Positions 1 to 6,775 of a DNA stretch of 18,993 bases are shown piece by piece. Made by a program: the position numbers and the translations under genes. The notes under the pieces were generated by a model. The model was not told the DNA's origin. It saw only the letters and a program-made list of their open reading frames with translations, and ran no database searches. The stretch is from an uncultured Flammeovirgaceae bacterium. Its GTDB lineage: Bacteria > Bacteroidota > Bacteroidia > Cytophagales > Cyclobacteriaceae. The stretch covers positions 1-18,993 of the forward strand of contig CAMLLI010000003.1 in assembly GCA_946480685.1 (NCBI GenBank), written 5' to 3'. How positions within the stretch are numbered: the first letter of the stretch is position 1; every line of letters begins with the position of its first letter.

Positions 1-152
1 ATGATCTTGTGCGTACTGGCCGACTGGTATCAACGCTGCAGGCTAAAGGTATAACCAACGTGCAGGAGTACCATAACGTATTTCCCGTGCCGCAGATCGA
101 AATTGATTTGAATCAAAATCTTAAACCACAAAATGACGGTTATCCTCAATAG
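1..152 (+). CDS. SusD/RagB-family nutrient-uptake lipoprotein, C-terminal fragment
   Basis: The reading frame is open from the left edge (first full codon at 3) to TAG at 150-152 and encodes 49 visible residues. The end reads VFPVPQIEIDLNQNLKPQ followed by NDGYPQ, which matches the usual C-terminal signature of SusD/RagB proteins (FPIP..E...NP.L.QN.GY). SusD proteins are outer-membrane surface lipoproteins that bind glycans and cap a SusC TonB-dependent transporter. The rest of the gene, and presumably a susC gene, lie to the left of the window. The stop is 11 bp before the GH88 gene, so both are likely in one polysaccharide-utilisation operon. The family call is firm for such a short piece because the signature is so characteristic; the glycan substrate is not visible. 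Confidence 0.85.
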   Translation, partial: DLVRTGRLVSTLQAKGITNVQEYHNVFPVPQIEIDLNQNLKPQNDGYPQ

Positions 153-163
153 CAAAAACGGGT

Positions 164-1360
164 ATGATAAGAAGGAGCAGAAATATAGTATATATAGGTA
201 TAGCCGTACTGGCGCTATGTGCGTTCGTCATTAAAGCGAAGCTGGATGCACGAAGTAATCTTGATAAAGCAAAAGAACAACTCAGCCTGAGTCTTGAGTC
301 ATACAGAGACCCGCTGGCTTTTCCGAGAAGTACCAAAGCCGATGGAAGTTTTCACGGCACGGGTTCTTCCAATTGGACCAGCGGCTTCTATCCGGGAAAC
401 CTGTGGTATATGTATGAATATACCGGTGACAAGAAATGGGAAGCTGCTGCCAGGCGCTGGACAGCCGGACTTGAAAAAGAAAAGCTGAACACGCGCACGC
501 ACGACCTGGGCTTTATGCTTTTCTGTTCATTCGGTAACGGCTACAGGCTTACTAACGATCCCGCCTATAAGGATATACTCCTGCAAGGTGCACGTTCGCT
601 TTGCACGCGCTTCAACGAGAAGACAGGATGTATCCGTTCGTGGGATCATGGCAAGTGGCAGTTCCCGGTAATTATCGATAACATGATGAACCTGGAGCTT
701 CTGTTCTGGGCCACGCGTGTATCCGGTGATTCAAGCTTTTACAAGATTGCCGTTACACATGCCAACACTACGCTGAAGAATCATTTCAGAGCTGATAACA
801 GTAGCTATCACGTTGTGGACTATGATACGCTTACGGGTAATGTACTCGCGCGTGTAACACACCAGGGTTATGCCGATGAATCAGCATGGGCGCGCGGGCA
901 GGCCTGGGGACTATATGGCTATACGGTGATGTATCGCGAGACAAAAGACAAGAAATACCTGGAGCAGGCGATTAAGATCGCAGACTTCTATTTGAATCAT
1001 AAGAACCTGCCGGCTGATAAAATTCCATACTGGGATTTTAACGCACCCGGTATACCGAATGAAGAGCGCGATGCTTCTGCTGGTGCTATCGCTGCGTCTG
1101 CATTACTCGAACTTGGCGGGTATACCAAAAACGGTAAAGCATATATAGCGGCAGCCGAGCAGATGTTGTCCAGTCTCAGTTCACCGGCATACCTCGCCAA
1201 ACCGGGGTCCAACAATTACTTTGTGCTGATGCATAGTGTAGGACATAAACCTGCCAAATCAGAAATAGATGTACCGCTGGTATATGCCGATTACTACTAT
1301 ATAGAAGGTTTGTTGCGCTACGACCAAATGAAAACAAAGGCAAAACAAAAGAAGAAATAG
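164..1360 (+). CDS. GH88 unsaturated glucuronyl hydrolase
   Basis: This 398-residue protein matches glycoside hydrolase family 88, which removes the 4,5-unsaturated uronic acid left at the non-reducing end of oligosaccharides by polysaccharide lyases. Visible family motifs are THDLGFM with D114 and IIDNMMN with D172, which correspond to the two catalytic-site aspartates of characterised enzymes. Further family motifs are ESAWARGQAWGLYGY (239-253) and RDASAGAIAASALLEL (302-317). The fold is an alpha/alpha barrel and the length is normal. Residues 8-24 form a hydrophobic signal or anchor segment, so the enzyme is exported, probably to the periplasm. A cysteine at 19 is preceded by Leu and is a poor lipobox. 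The gene follows the SusD-like stop by 11 bp, which suggests a polysaccharide utilisation locus acting on a uronic-acid-containing glycan. Which glycan (glycosaminoglycan, ulvan, plant or microbial gum) cannot be told. Confidence 0.92.
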   Translation: MIRRSRNIVYIGIAVLALCAFVIKAKLDARSNLDKAKEQLSLSLESYRDPLAFPRSTKADGSFHGTGSSNWTSGFYPGNLWYMYEYTGDKKWEAAARRWTAGLEKEKLNTRTHDLGFMLFCSFGNGYRLTNDPAYKDILLQGARSLCTRFNEKTGCIRSWDHGKWQFPVIIDNMMNLELLFWATRVSGDSSFYKIAVTHANTTLKNHFRADNSSYHVVDYDTLTGNVLARVTHQGYADESAWARGQAWGLYGYTVMYRETKDKKYLEQAIKIADFYLNHKNLPADKIPYWDFNAPGIPNEERDASAGAIAASALLELGGYTKNGKAYIAAAEQMLSSLSSPAYLAKPGSNNYFVLMHSVGHKPAKSEIDVPLVYADYYYIEGLLRYDQMKTKAKQKKK

Positions 1361-1393
1361 AAGAGAAAATAGATTTTGGGTTATATGGTTTCT

Positions 1394-1425
1394 ACGGCTG
1401 GTCGGGTTCGATCAGCCGTTTTTTT
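1394..1425 (+). terminator. Rho-independent terminator after the SusD-GH88 operon
   Basis: A 10-bp stem (1394-1403 with 1410-1419, one G-T wobble) with a six-base loop is followed by six further T residues (1420-1425). It lies 33 bp past the GH88 stop codon and is a classic intrinsic terminator for the plus-strand operon. Confidence 0.85.
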
Positions 1426-1564
1426 ATACCTGCTATTCTTAAAATGCAAAAGCATGCAGTAACATTTGGCGGAGCACATGAACAACAATTCCATGAATTT
1501 TGTTGTGCTTGAAAGTCCTCTATAACATTCTGATACTTTGCAACAGTAGGGTCTCACAACAGAC

Positions 1565-1576
1565 CAGGCATGCCTG
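1565..1576. promoter_or_regulatory. Perfect 12-bp palindrome upstream of the universal stress gene
   Basis: CAGGCATGCCTG is a perfect palindrome ending 52 bp before the ATG of the universal stress protein gene. GAATTTTG (1590-1597), just downstream, matches the Bacteroidota -7 consensus TAnnTTTG at all but the first base. The palindrome could be an operator, but no regulator recognising it is known to me and a chance occurrence is possible. Confidence 0.25.
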
Positions 1577-1628
1577 AATAGGTAATTCTGAATTTTGCAG
1601 TTTCATTTAACAGCAACCTTCAAACCCC

Positions 1629-2471
1629 ATGAAAAAAATTCTTGTTCCCTGCGACTTCTCCACTACAGCCGTTCAGGCATTTGAGTTAGCGACAGAAATT
1701 GCCGCCGTCCATCAAGGTGAAGTAATGGTATTGCACGCGATCGAGTTTGTACCTGCCTACGAAACATCTTTTGTAGCACAGCCTTATGCATTTAACTCCA
1801 CGGTTATTGAAGAACTCGAGAACGATGCCCGCAAGAGCTTCGATGAAATGATACACTCGCATAACCTGGACGAACTGACTGTTGGCTTTTATACTGATCA
1901 CGGTCCCGTAACAGACACCATCCGTCAGTTTATAGACGATCATGCTATCGACCTGGTGGTAATGGGTACGCATGGTGCGAGTGGTTTAAAAGAATTCTTT
2001 GTAGGCTCCACCACCGAAAAAATAGTACGCTCGTCACATGTACCGGTGCTGTCGGTAAAATCGCCTGTTAGTTTGAAGTCTATCAAGAACATTGTACTTC
2101 CGGTGGAGCCGGATCTGCACCAGCAGGATTTCATAAACCGGATCAAGGAACTTCAGAATTTTCTGGGAGCGCACCTGCATATATTGCATGTAAACACAAC
2201 CATTCACGCGGCAGATGAACGCAAGATACAGGCATCGCTCAACGACTATATCCGGTACTACGGTCTTACTGATTATACACTTAATATCATCAATGATACT
2301 ACAGAAGAAAACGGCATTATGCGCTTCACCAACGACATTAATGCTGATATGATAGCCATGGCAACACACGGACGCAAAGGCCTTGCCCACTTCTTTGCCG
2401 GCAGTATTGCCGAAGACCTGGTAAACCATGTTAGTTGTCCGATATGGACCTATATATTAAAGCCATCGTAA
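1629..2471 (+). CDS. Tandem-domain universal stress protein (UspA family)
   Basis: The 280-residue cytoplasmic protein has two Usp domains, roughly 1-145 and 151-280. The first has the ATP-binding pattern G-x2-G-x9-G-S/T as MGTHGASG...VGST (112-128). The second carries ATHGRKG...AGS (245-259), where the first motif glycine is replaced by Ala. The N-terminus KKILVPCDFS is typical of the family's first strand. Tandem Usp proteins of this size are common in Bacteroidota and are linked to starvation, redox and envelope stress responses; the exact role here is unknown. The gene stands alone between two terminator-like hairpins, so it is probably monocistronic. ATG at 1629 is the natural start because it directly begins the first beta-strand. 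Confidence 0.92.
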   Translation: MKKILVPCDFSTTAVQAFELATEIAAVHQGEVMVLHAIEFVPAYETSFVAQPYAFNSTVIEELENDARKSFDEMIHSHNLDELTVGFYTDHGPVTDTIRQFIDDHAIDLVVMGTHGASGLKEFFVGSTTEKIVRSSHVPVLSVKSPVSLKSIKNIVLPVEPDLHQQDFINRIKELQNFLGAHLHILHVNTTIHAADERKIQASLNDYIRYYGLTDYTLNIINDTTEENGIMRFTNDINADMIAMATHGRKGLAHFFAGSIAEDLVNHVSCPIWTYILKPS

Positions 2472-2502
2472 CGTTTCGGGAAAGATTTGCTTATCCTTCG
2501 CG

Positions 2503-2528
2503 AAAGGCTTCCCCGCAGGAAGCCTTTT
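2503..2528 (+). terminator. Hairpin terminator after the Usp gene
   Basis: A perfect 10-bp stem (2503-2512 with 2518-2527) with a five-base loop lies 31 bp past the Usp stop. The T-tract is only four bases (2525-2528), so termination may be moderate. Confidence 0.65.
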
Positions 2529-2568
2529 GCATGCCCGTAAAAGATATAGCGTAATGAATTGAAATCAA

Positions 2569-2576
2569 TACCTTTG
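2569..2576 (+). promoter_or_regulatory. Candidate Bacteroidota -7 promoter element for the Rrf2-type gene
   Basis: TACCTTTG fits the TAnnTTTG -7 consensus of the Bacteroidota primary sigma factor. It sits 64 bp upstream of the ATG at 2641. No good TTTG -33 element is seen at the usual spacing, so the call is tentative. Confidence 0.4.
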
Positions 2577-2640
2577 CAGAATATACTAATCTGCCGGCCG
2601 TAAGAAGCCAGCAACCTGCTTGTTCAAAAAGAACGATACT

Positions 2641-3060
2641 ATGCTGTCGAAAAAATGTCAATACGCGTTACACGCATTACTGTATTTAGCCGATAAAGAC
2701 CAACAGAAAGATTCTGTTACCATTAGCGAAATCGCAGAGACCAAACGCATTCCGAAAAAATTCCTGGAGGTTATACTTCTTGATCTTAAAAACGCGGGCG
2801 TGCTGGGCAGCAAAAAGGGTAAAGGCGGTGGCTACTACCTGAAGCGCAGTGCCGATAGCATTCGCATCATTGAGATCATCCGTATTATTGATGGTGCTGT
2901 AGCGATGCTTCCGTGTGTTTCACTGAACTTTTATGAATCGTGCGGCATGTGTACCAACGAGCACGAGTGCTCCATCAACCGTCTCTTCGGGCAGGTACGT
3001 GATGAAACGCTGAAGATCCTTTCCGGCAACTCCCTCTCCGACCTGGCGAAACACCAGTAG
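2641..3060 (+). CDS. Rrf2-family transcriptional regulator with a cysteine cluster
   Basis: The 139-residue protein has the Rrf2 winged-helix layout. The N-terminus MLSKKCQYALHALLYLA leads to the recognition helix (ISEIAETKRIPKKFLEVIL, 29-47), a wing GSKKGKGGGYYL (56-67) and the dimerisation helix. Cysteines at 92, 101, 104 and 110 (motif PC...ESCGMC...EC) lie where IscR and NsrR bind an Fe-S cluster, so redox or Fe-S sensing is plausible but not shown. A TTG at 2620 would add seven residues (FKKNDT after the initiator) with no family counterpart; the ATG at 2641 gives the canonical Rrf2 start and is preferred. It is a single gene, converging with the DUF2716 gene 31 bp away. Targets cannot be told from the neighbours. 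Confidence 0.88.
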   Translation: MLSKKCQYALHALLYLADKDQQKDSVTISEIAETKRIPKKFLEVILLDLKNAGVLGSKKGKGGGYYLKRSADSIRIIEIIRIIDGAVAMLPCVSLNFYESCGMCTNEHECSINRLFGQVRDETLKILSGNSLSDLAKHQ

Positions 3061-3091
3061 GCTCCCGGATATAGCAGGTATATATAGTTGA

Positions 3092-3544
3092 TCAGAATTG
3101 TTTAAAGATTTCCGGTAAATCAGCATTGACAGCTGCGGCCAGTTTTTCGCCAATAATGGTGATGGTCTCCTTCCACGGATGACCGAACCATACATTCTCA
3201 AAATCTTCTGTTGCGAATATATAGTAATCGCCATCCGGTATAAACGGAATGTGAAAGATGTTTTCAGCGTGCGGATTTTCTTTATGGAGGCGCAGGTCTA
3301 CGCGATAACAGGTGTGCTCCCAATCAAGCGCCAGTATTTTTTCGCCCGGCCGGGTAACAGCGATTAATATATCCAGTGCTTTGCGTTCAAGGTCTTCACG
3401 GAAATAGTCGTTCTCCCAAACTTCCTGGATGGGGAAAGTAAGAATAGGTTTATCGGTTTTAATTGCCGGAAAGTTGTAGTGCAAGTGCAACTTTTCCCAT
3501 ACTTCATTGCATTCCTCTTCTGTTAATGCAGCCCAGATTTTCAT
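3092..3544 (-). CDS. DUF2716-like protein of unknown function
   Basis: This 150-residue soluble protein has no signal peptide or membrane segment. I assign it from memory to DUF2716 on the run ALDWEHTCYR (72-81), PDGDYYIF (103-110) and GHPWKETITIIGE (121-133), with an N-terminus rich in W, E and L. Members of that family have no established function. The ATG at 3544 is preceded by AT-rich sequence without a clear ribosome binding site, as is common in this phylum. The only promoter-like sequence seen upstream lies at 3684-3717, with a terminator hairpin (3611-3650) between it and the gene, so attenuation is possible. The 3' end converges with the Rrf2-type gene. Confidence 0.75.
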   Translation of the reverse strand: MKIWAALTEEECNEVWEKLHLHYNFPAIKTDKPILTFPIQEVWENDYFREDLERKALDILIAVTRPGEKILALDWEHTCYRVDLRLHKENPHAENIFHIPFIPDGDYYIFATEDFENVWFGHPWKETITIIGEKLAAAVNADLPEIFKQF

Positions 3545-3610
3545 ATATATAATTACTGAATCACTTCTACAGTGTAATGGTAACTTACTTTTGGTTTCTG
3601 TGCCGGGAAT

Positions 3611-3679
3611 AAAAAAAGCAGGTTATATCCGTCTGATATGGCCTGCTTTTAACCTAACCTACCTGTGTCTCAGGTAAGA
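3611..3679 (-). ncRNA. Candidate short structured RNA or attenuator leader
   Basis: On the minus strand two hairpins follow a promoter-like element. Hairpin 1 has a 6-bp stem (3676-3671 with 3665-3660) and loop AGACA. Hairpin 2 has a 15-bp stem (3649-3635 with 3629-3615, two G-T wobbles) and loop AGACG, and ends in seven T residues (3617-3611), a textbook intrinsic terminator. Between them the RNA carries AGGTTAGGTTA, which could pair with TAACCT in the 3' arm of hairpin 2 as an anti-terminator. The terminator ends 66 nt before the DUF2716 start. Either a free RNA of about 70 nt or a 5' attenuator fits; no known RNA family was recognised. Confidence 0.45.
3615..3649 (-). terminator. Strong intrinsic terminator, minus-strand orientation
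   Basis: A 15-bp stem with a five-base loop is followed on the minus strand by a T7 tract (3617-3611, overlapping the stem base). On the plus strand the downstream tract is only four T residues, so minus orientation is favoured. No annotated minus-strand gene ends here, which is why a short RNA or leader is proposed. Confidence 0.7.
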
Positions 3680-3683
3680 GATA

Positions 3684-3717
3684 CAAATGTATATAATTGT
3701 CCATGAAATTCCCCAAA
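3684..3717 (-). promoter_or_regulatory. Bacteroidota-type promoter for the minus-strand leader/RNA
   Basis: Read on the minus strand, TTTG (3717-3714) is followed after 22 nt by TACATTTG (3691-3684). This fits the -33 TTTG and -7 TAnnTTTG elements of this phylum, though the spacer is slightly long. A start of transcription is expected around 3675-3680. Confidence 0.5.
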
Positions 3718-4057
3718 TTAATCGACCAATTTCTATATTAAGATGGTAAATAGAGTTATTCGGCAGATTGTTTATGCCTTGTTGATGCAAATTGTCTGCA
3801 ATGACCGTTATTCGTTAACAGTTATCCGTTATTAGTGAAATTCAATCGTGTATGACTAACACATGACTTTGATACCGGATTTTTAAGGTATAGGATATAG
3901 TTGATTTGATATTTACCGGTATAATTTTATTCGCTTTGTCACTCGCAAGCAACGGTTTTGGGTAAATTGATTTTGTATGCTAATTTTCTCTGCCGTTGAA
4001 TGCTATATATAAACCTTGTTCTTAATTTTTGATTGTTATTATTAAACCCTCAACATC
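3692..4057. other. Gene-free AT-rich stretch
   Basis: No open reading frame of credible length or known motif is seen on either strand. It contains the -33 part of the minus-strand promoter at its left end, a four-unit heptamer repeat (3806-3833), and presumably the promoter of the SRPBCC gene, although no good TAnnTTTG element was found before the ATG at 4058. Confidence 0.6.
3806..3833 (+). repeat. Four tandem heptamers, consensus CGTTATT
   Basis: Four contiguous 7-nt units are seen: two exact CGTTATT copies at the ends (3806-3812, 3827-3833) and two variants between them (3813-3819, 3820-3826). The repeat lies in noncoding sequence. Its function is unknown. Confidence 0.6.
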
Positions 4058-4486
4058 ATGCCTGAAATTCGTCATCTGCTTAGTGTCATTGATCCATCCG
4101 GACAAAAAGTCTATGAAGCCTTAACCGCTAAACAAGACCTTGAAGGATGGCTCACGCCCACGATACAAGGGCAGCCTTATCTTAACAGTACGTTTAATCT
4201 TGCGTTTGGCGGAGAAGCCGTAGATCTGAAAGTTACCAAACTTGACTCAGGCCTGTGGGTACAGTGGAAATGTACCGGTGGCGAATATGAATGGGTAAAT
4301 ACGCAGGTAGATTTTATTCTCGAGTCACACCCGGAAGTTACCATCATCGAATTCATTCACAGCAACTGGCAGGATACATCGCGTAAGTTTGCCGAGTGGA
4401 GTTTTAACTGGGCACTCTACCTGCGAAGTCTGAAACGCTACTGCGAGTCAGGTACCGGAAGTGCGTATCCGAATCAATATGTATAG
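4058..4486 (+). CDS. SRPBCC (AHSA1/START-like) domain protein
   Basis: The 142-residue cytoplasmic protein fits the AHSA1-type SRPBCC fold. It opens with a strand ending in ...SGQKVYEALTAKQDLEGWLTP (14-34), where the W within the first helical region is a hallmark. A beta-sheet segment with GLWVQWKCTGG and a long C-terminal helix (FAEWSFNWALYLRSLKRYCES) follow. Proteins of this fold bind hydrophobic ligands; the ligand and role here are unknown. The protein begins with a short N-terminus and lacks any signal peptide. Its 3' end converges with the receiver gene across a 23-bp gap, so no operon partner is evident. Confidence 0.78.
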   Translation: MPEIRHLLSVIDPSGQKVYEALTAKQDLEGWLTPTIQGQPYLNSTFNLAFGGEAVDLKVTKLDSGLWVQWKCTGGEYEWVNTQVDFILESHPEVTIIEFIHSNWQDTSRKFAEWSFNWALYLRSLKRYCESGTGSAYPNQYV

Positions 4487-4509
4487 GCTTACAACGGAGA
4501 GGCTGCACG

Positions 4510-4932
4510 CTAATTCTGCATGTTCATCAAATCGATCATCAGGTTAAAGGCATCCATCGATCCGGTACTGTTGAATTTGAGCGGCTTGACAATATAGCCT
4601 GATATGCCATATTGCTGAGCTGCTCGCTTATCGCTGCTGTCTTCCGATGTAGTGAGTACAAATATCTTGATGTCTTTCCAGTCTTCACTGCTGCGCAGTA
4701 TCTGCAGCAGTTCCAGGCCATTCATCTTCGGCATGTTCAGGTCCAGAATAATAAAATCAGGCTTTACTGTAAAGGCATCACTTCGCTTATCATGCAATAA
4801 CCGAATGGCTTCTTCACCATTGCGGGCTACCTTCATATTGTAAACAATGGCCAGCTTATCCAGCGTTCGCTTCACATCAATAACGTCCAGACTATCGTCT
4901 TCCACCAGCAGAATATTTACCACGCGCATCAT
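4510..4932 (-). CDS. Single-domain response regulator (Rcp1-like receiver)
   Basis: This 140-residue protein is a stand-alone receiver domain with no output domain. The acidic pocket is E11, D12 and D13 (LLVEDD), the phosphoacceptor is D64 (FIILDLNMP), the switch residues are T94/T95 (VLTTS) and the conserved lysine is K116 (GYIVKP). The insertion between the second helix and D64 resembles the Rcp1 type that partners phytochrome-like kinases. Its ATG overlaps the TGA of the upstream kinase by four bases (ATGA), which indicates translational coupling and that the two are cognate partners. It would pass the phosphate on to another protein or act by protein-protein contact; the downstream target is not in the window. 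Confidence 0.93.
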   Translation of the reverse strand: MMRVVNILLVEDDSLDVIDVKRTLDKLAIVYNMKVARNGEEAIRLLHDKRSDAFTVKPDFIILDLNMPKMNGLELLQILRSSEDWKDIKIFVLTTSEDSSDKRAAQQYGISGYIVKPLKFNSTGSMDAFNLMIDLMNMQN

Positions 4933-6416
4933 ACTATTTCATTTAAAGGCCATGTAAAGATAAACACAGAACCCTTACCAGGCTCCGAGATCAAACGGAT
5001 CGACAACTTACGATCATCCAGTATTTTTTTCACAATCGCCAGCCCTACACCTGTGCTTTCGAATGAATCTCTGTTTTCGAGGGTCTGGAAGATTACAAAT
5101 ATTTTTTTATGATAGTCCTTCGATATACCCGGACCGTTGTCTTCGACATAAAATTCATAATGATCGGCCAGCGTTTTATGATATACCTTTACATAACCAT
5201 CCTGCTGCTTGTCGTGATAGTTATACGCATTCACGAGCAGGTTTGTAAACACCTGCAGCAAGGGCAACTTCTCTGTAAAAAGTCTCGGCATATTTTCTTC
5301 CACTTGCAGCGTAATGCCCGGCTTCTTCGGAAGATAGCCATGAACCTCCTCAATGAGTTCTTTTACATCTACCACTTCGTTGGGTTGCAACTCCCGGCCT
5401 ACACGCGAATAAGACAATATACCATTCAGCAGATTCTCAGCGCGTACAATGCGGCCTTTAATCACCTCCAGATATTCTACAACCTTGGGCGAGAGCTCCT
5501 GTAGATGATCTTCCTGTATCCATGTTACGACGTTGTCAATGCCGCGCAGCGGAGCTTTCAGATCGTGCGAAACGATATAGGCAAACTGATCGAGCTCTTC
5601 ATTCTTTCGTTTCAGCAACGAAATATTTTCCGAGAGTATCTTCGCCATGTCATTCAACGAGTGTCCCAGCTTGCTCAGTTCATCTTTGCCTCCCGTCTTC
5701 ATATAAACGTCATACTCACCTTTTGAGATGCTCTCGGCCATGTGCACCATTTTTACAATACCCGAAGAAATATAGGAGGCAATGAATATAGCGATGCCCA
5801 TTCCCACCACGAATGAGACAAGCATGAGCGAGAATGAAATATTTTTCGTTTGCCGGATGAATGCACTCAGCGCTATCTTTTGTTGTTCGCGCACTGCATA
5901 TTCATGATTACTGAACTCTTTGAATTTTTTCTGAAGACTCCGGTTAATATCCTTCTCAAGCCCCGTTACCAGTTTGGCGCGATACAGGTTATTGAAAGCC
6001 GCCATGCTGCTATCGGAGAGCGAGGCATTTCTTCGTGCTTCAATCAATGGAAGTGCAAACTCATTGATCCAGTATTCATTGAGTTCGAGAATATCTTCGA
6101 TCAGGTTTTTTTGCCGCACACTGTCTTTGATGAGTGTAGAGAGCTCTGTCAGTATCTCATCGTTCTCGATCATCGCTGAATCGTACGACTGTATAAAGAA
6201 CGCTTCGTTCGTGAGCAGATAACCTCGTAACCCGCTCACCATGTTCAGGATGTTACGTTGAAAGCGATTACTTTGTTTTAGAATAACAGATGATCGTGCG
6301 AGTACTTCGTGGTTCTCATTTATTTTTTCCGATTGCCTGTAATTGATATAGGTGGTGGCAGCGAAGAGCAAGAGTATCATCAGAAAACCAAAAAGAATAG
6401 CATACGAAATCTTCAT
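4929..6416 (-). CDS. CHASE3-HAMP sensor histidine kinase
   Basis: The 495-residue inner-membrane sensor starts with one membrane helix (about 5-24) and a periplasmic helical CHASE3-like region (about 35-190). A second helix (about 193-216), a HAMP segment (217-270), HisKA and HATPase domains follow. The phosphoacceptor is H284 in VSHDLKAPLRG. N392/N396 form the N box, DNGPGI (426-431) the G1 box and STGVGLAIVKKI (454-465) the G2 box. The frame continues upstream to an ATG at 6569, but those 51 residues are not family-like. The ATG at 6416 begins directly with the first membrane helix and is preferred. It is co-transcribed with the downstream receiver. CHASE3 ligands are not known, so the signal cannot be named. 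Confidence 0.93.
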   Translation of the reverse strand: MKISYAILFGFLMILLLFAATTYINYRQSEKINENHEVLARSSVILKQSNRFQRNILNMVSGLRGYLLTNEAFFIQSYDSAMIENDEILTELSTLIKDSVRQKNLIEDILELNEYWINEFALPLIEARRNASLSDSSMAAFNNLYRAKLVTGLEKDINRSLQKKFKEFSNHEYAVREQQKIALSAFIRQTKNISFSLMLVSFVVGMGIAIFIASYISSGIVKMVHMAESISKGEYDVYMKTGGKDELSKLGHSLNDMAKILSENISLLKRKNEELDQFAYIVSHDLKAPLRGIDNVVTWIQEDHLQELSPKVVEYLEVIKGRIVRAENLLNGILSYSRVGRELQPNEVVDVKELIEEVHGYLPKKPGITLQVEENMPRLFTEKLPLLQVFTNLLVNAYNYHDKQQDGYVKVYHKTLADHYEFYVEDNGPGISKDYHKKIFVIFQTLENRDSFESTGVGLAIVKKILDDRKLSIRLISEPGKGSVFIFTWPLNEIV

Positions 6417-6487
6417 GTTGCTCTTATTTTCATTTACAGAGTAGCACAATACCCGTAGCAGGTATAGCGGTAAGTTAGCAGAAAGTA

Positions 6488-6520
6488 CAAAGTTTAAACG
6501 CTTCGGGTTTAAATACCAAA
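6488..6520 (-). promoter_or_regulatory. Candidate promoter of the kinase-receiver operon
   Basis: On the minus strand TTTG (6520-6517) is followed after 21 nt by AAACTTTG (6495-6488), which differs from TAnnTTTG at one base. It would give a 5' UTR of roughly 65 nt before the ATG at 6416, supporting that shorter start. Confidence 0.35.
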
Positions 6521-6635
6521 TACTTTCATGATAAATGTCTTGCCATAATTTATAAAATGGCCTATGCACATGCTATAGCAATCTCAATAGCGGTCTTGAT
6601 TACATAACCGGTTTTCAATTCACGCTTCGCAAAGG

Positions 6636-6643
6636 TATATTTG
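6636..6643 (+). promoter_or_regulatory. -7 promoter element of the trehalose gene
   Basis: TATATTTG fits TAnnTTTG exactly. A TTTT run (6612-6615) lies 20 nt upstream where the -33 TTTG is expected. Transcription from here would give a leader of about 125 nt before the ATG at 6776. Confidence 0.5.
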
Positions 6644-6679
6644 TATGTTCAGCGGACGTTCCGCACACTTGCGTTTTTA

Positions 6680-6723
6680 TATTCCATAGGGCTGGCATGA
6701 TTTTCATCATGGTATATGGAATA
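6680..6723 (+). promoter_or_regulatory. Two-tier stem-loop in the trehalose gene leader
   Basis: An outer 9-bp perfect stem (TATTCCATA 6680-6688 with TATGGAATA 6715-6723) encloses an inner 6-bp stem (CATGAT 6696-6701 with ATCATG 6706-6711) with a four-base loop. There is no T-tract after it, so it is not an intrinsic terminator. It lies between the -7 element and the ATG and may control translation or mRNA stability. No known riboswitch was recognised. Confidence 0.45.
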
Positions 6724-6775
6724 AGCCTTCTTCAATTCTTTTTCGGAAGGTGTATCATTTTAAATAACAATTAAG

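Noticed and set aside
1474..1507. Imperfect hairpin upstream of the Usp gene
   Set aside because: Pairing needs a two-base bulge and is mostly A-T; no supporting context was seen.
2620..2640. TTG start for the Rrf2-type regulator
   Set aside because: The seven added residues have no counterpart in the family, whereas the ATG at 2641 gives the canonical N-terminus.
6417..6569. 51-residue N-terminal extension of the histidine kinase up to an ATG at 6569
   Set aside because: The extra residues do not resemble the family, the ATG at 6416 begins directly with the first membrane helix, and a promoter-like element lies inside the extension.
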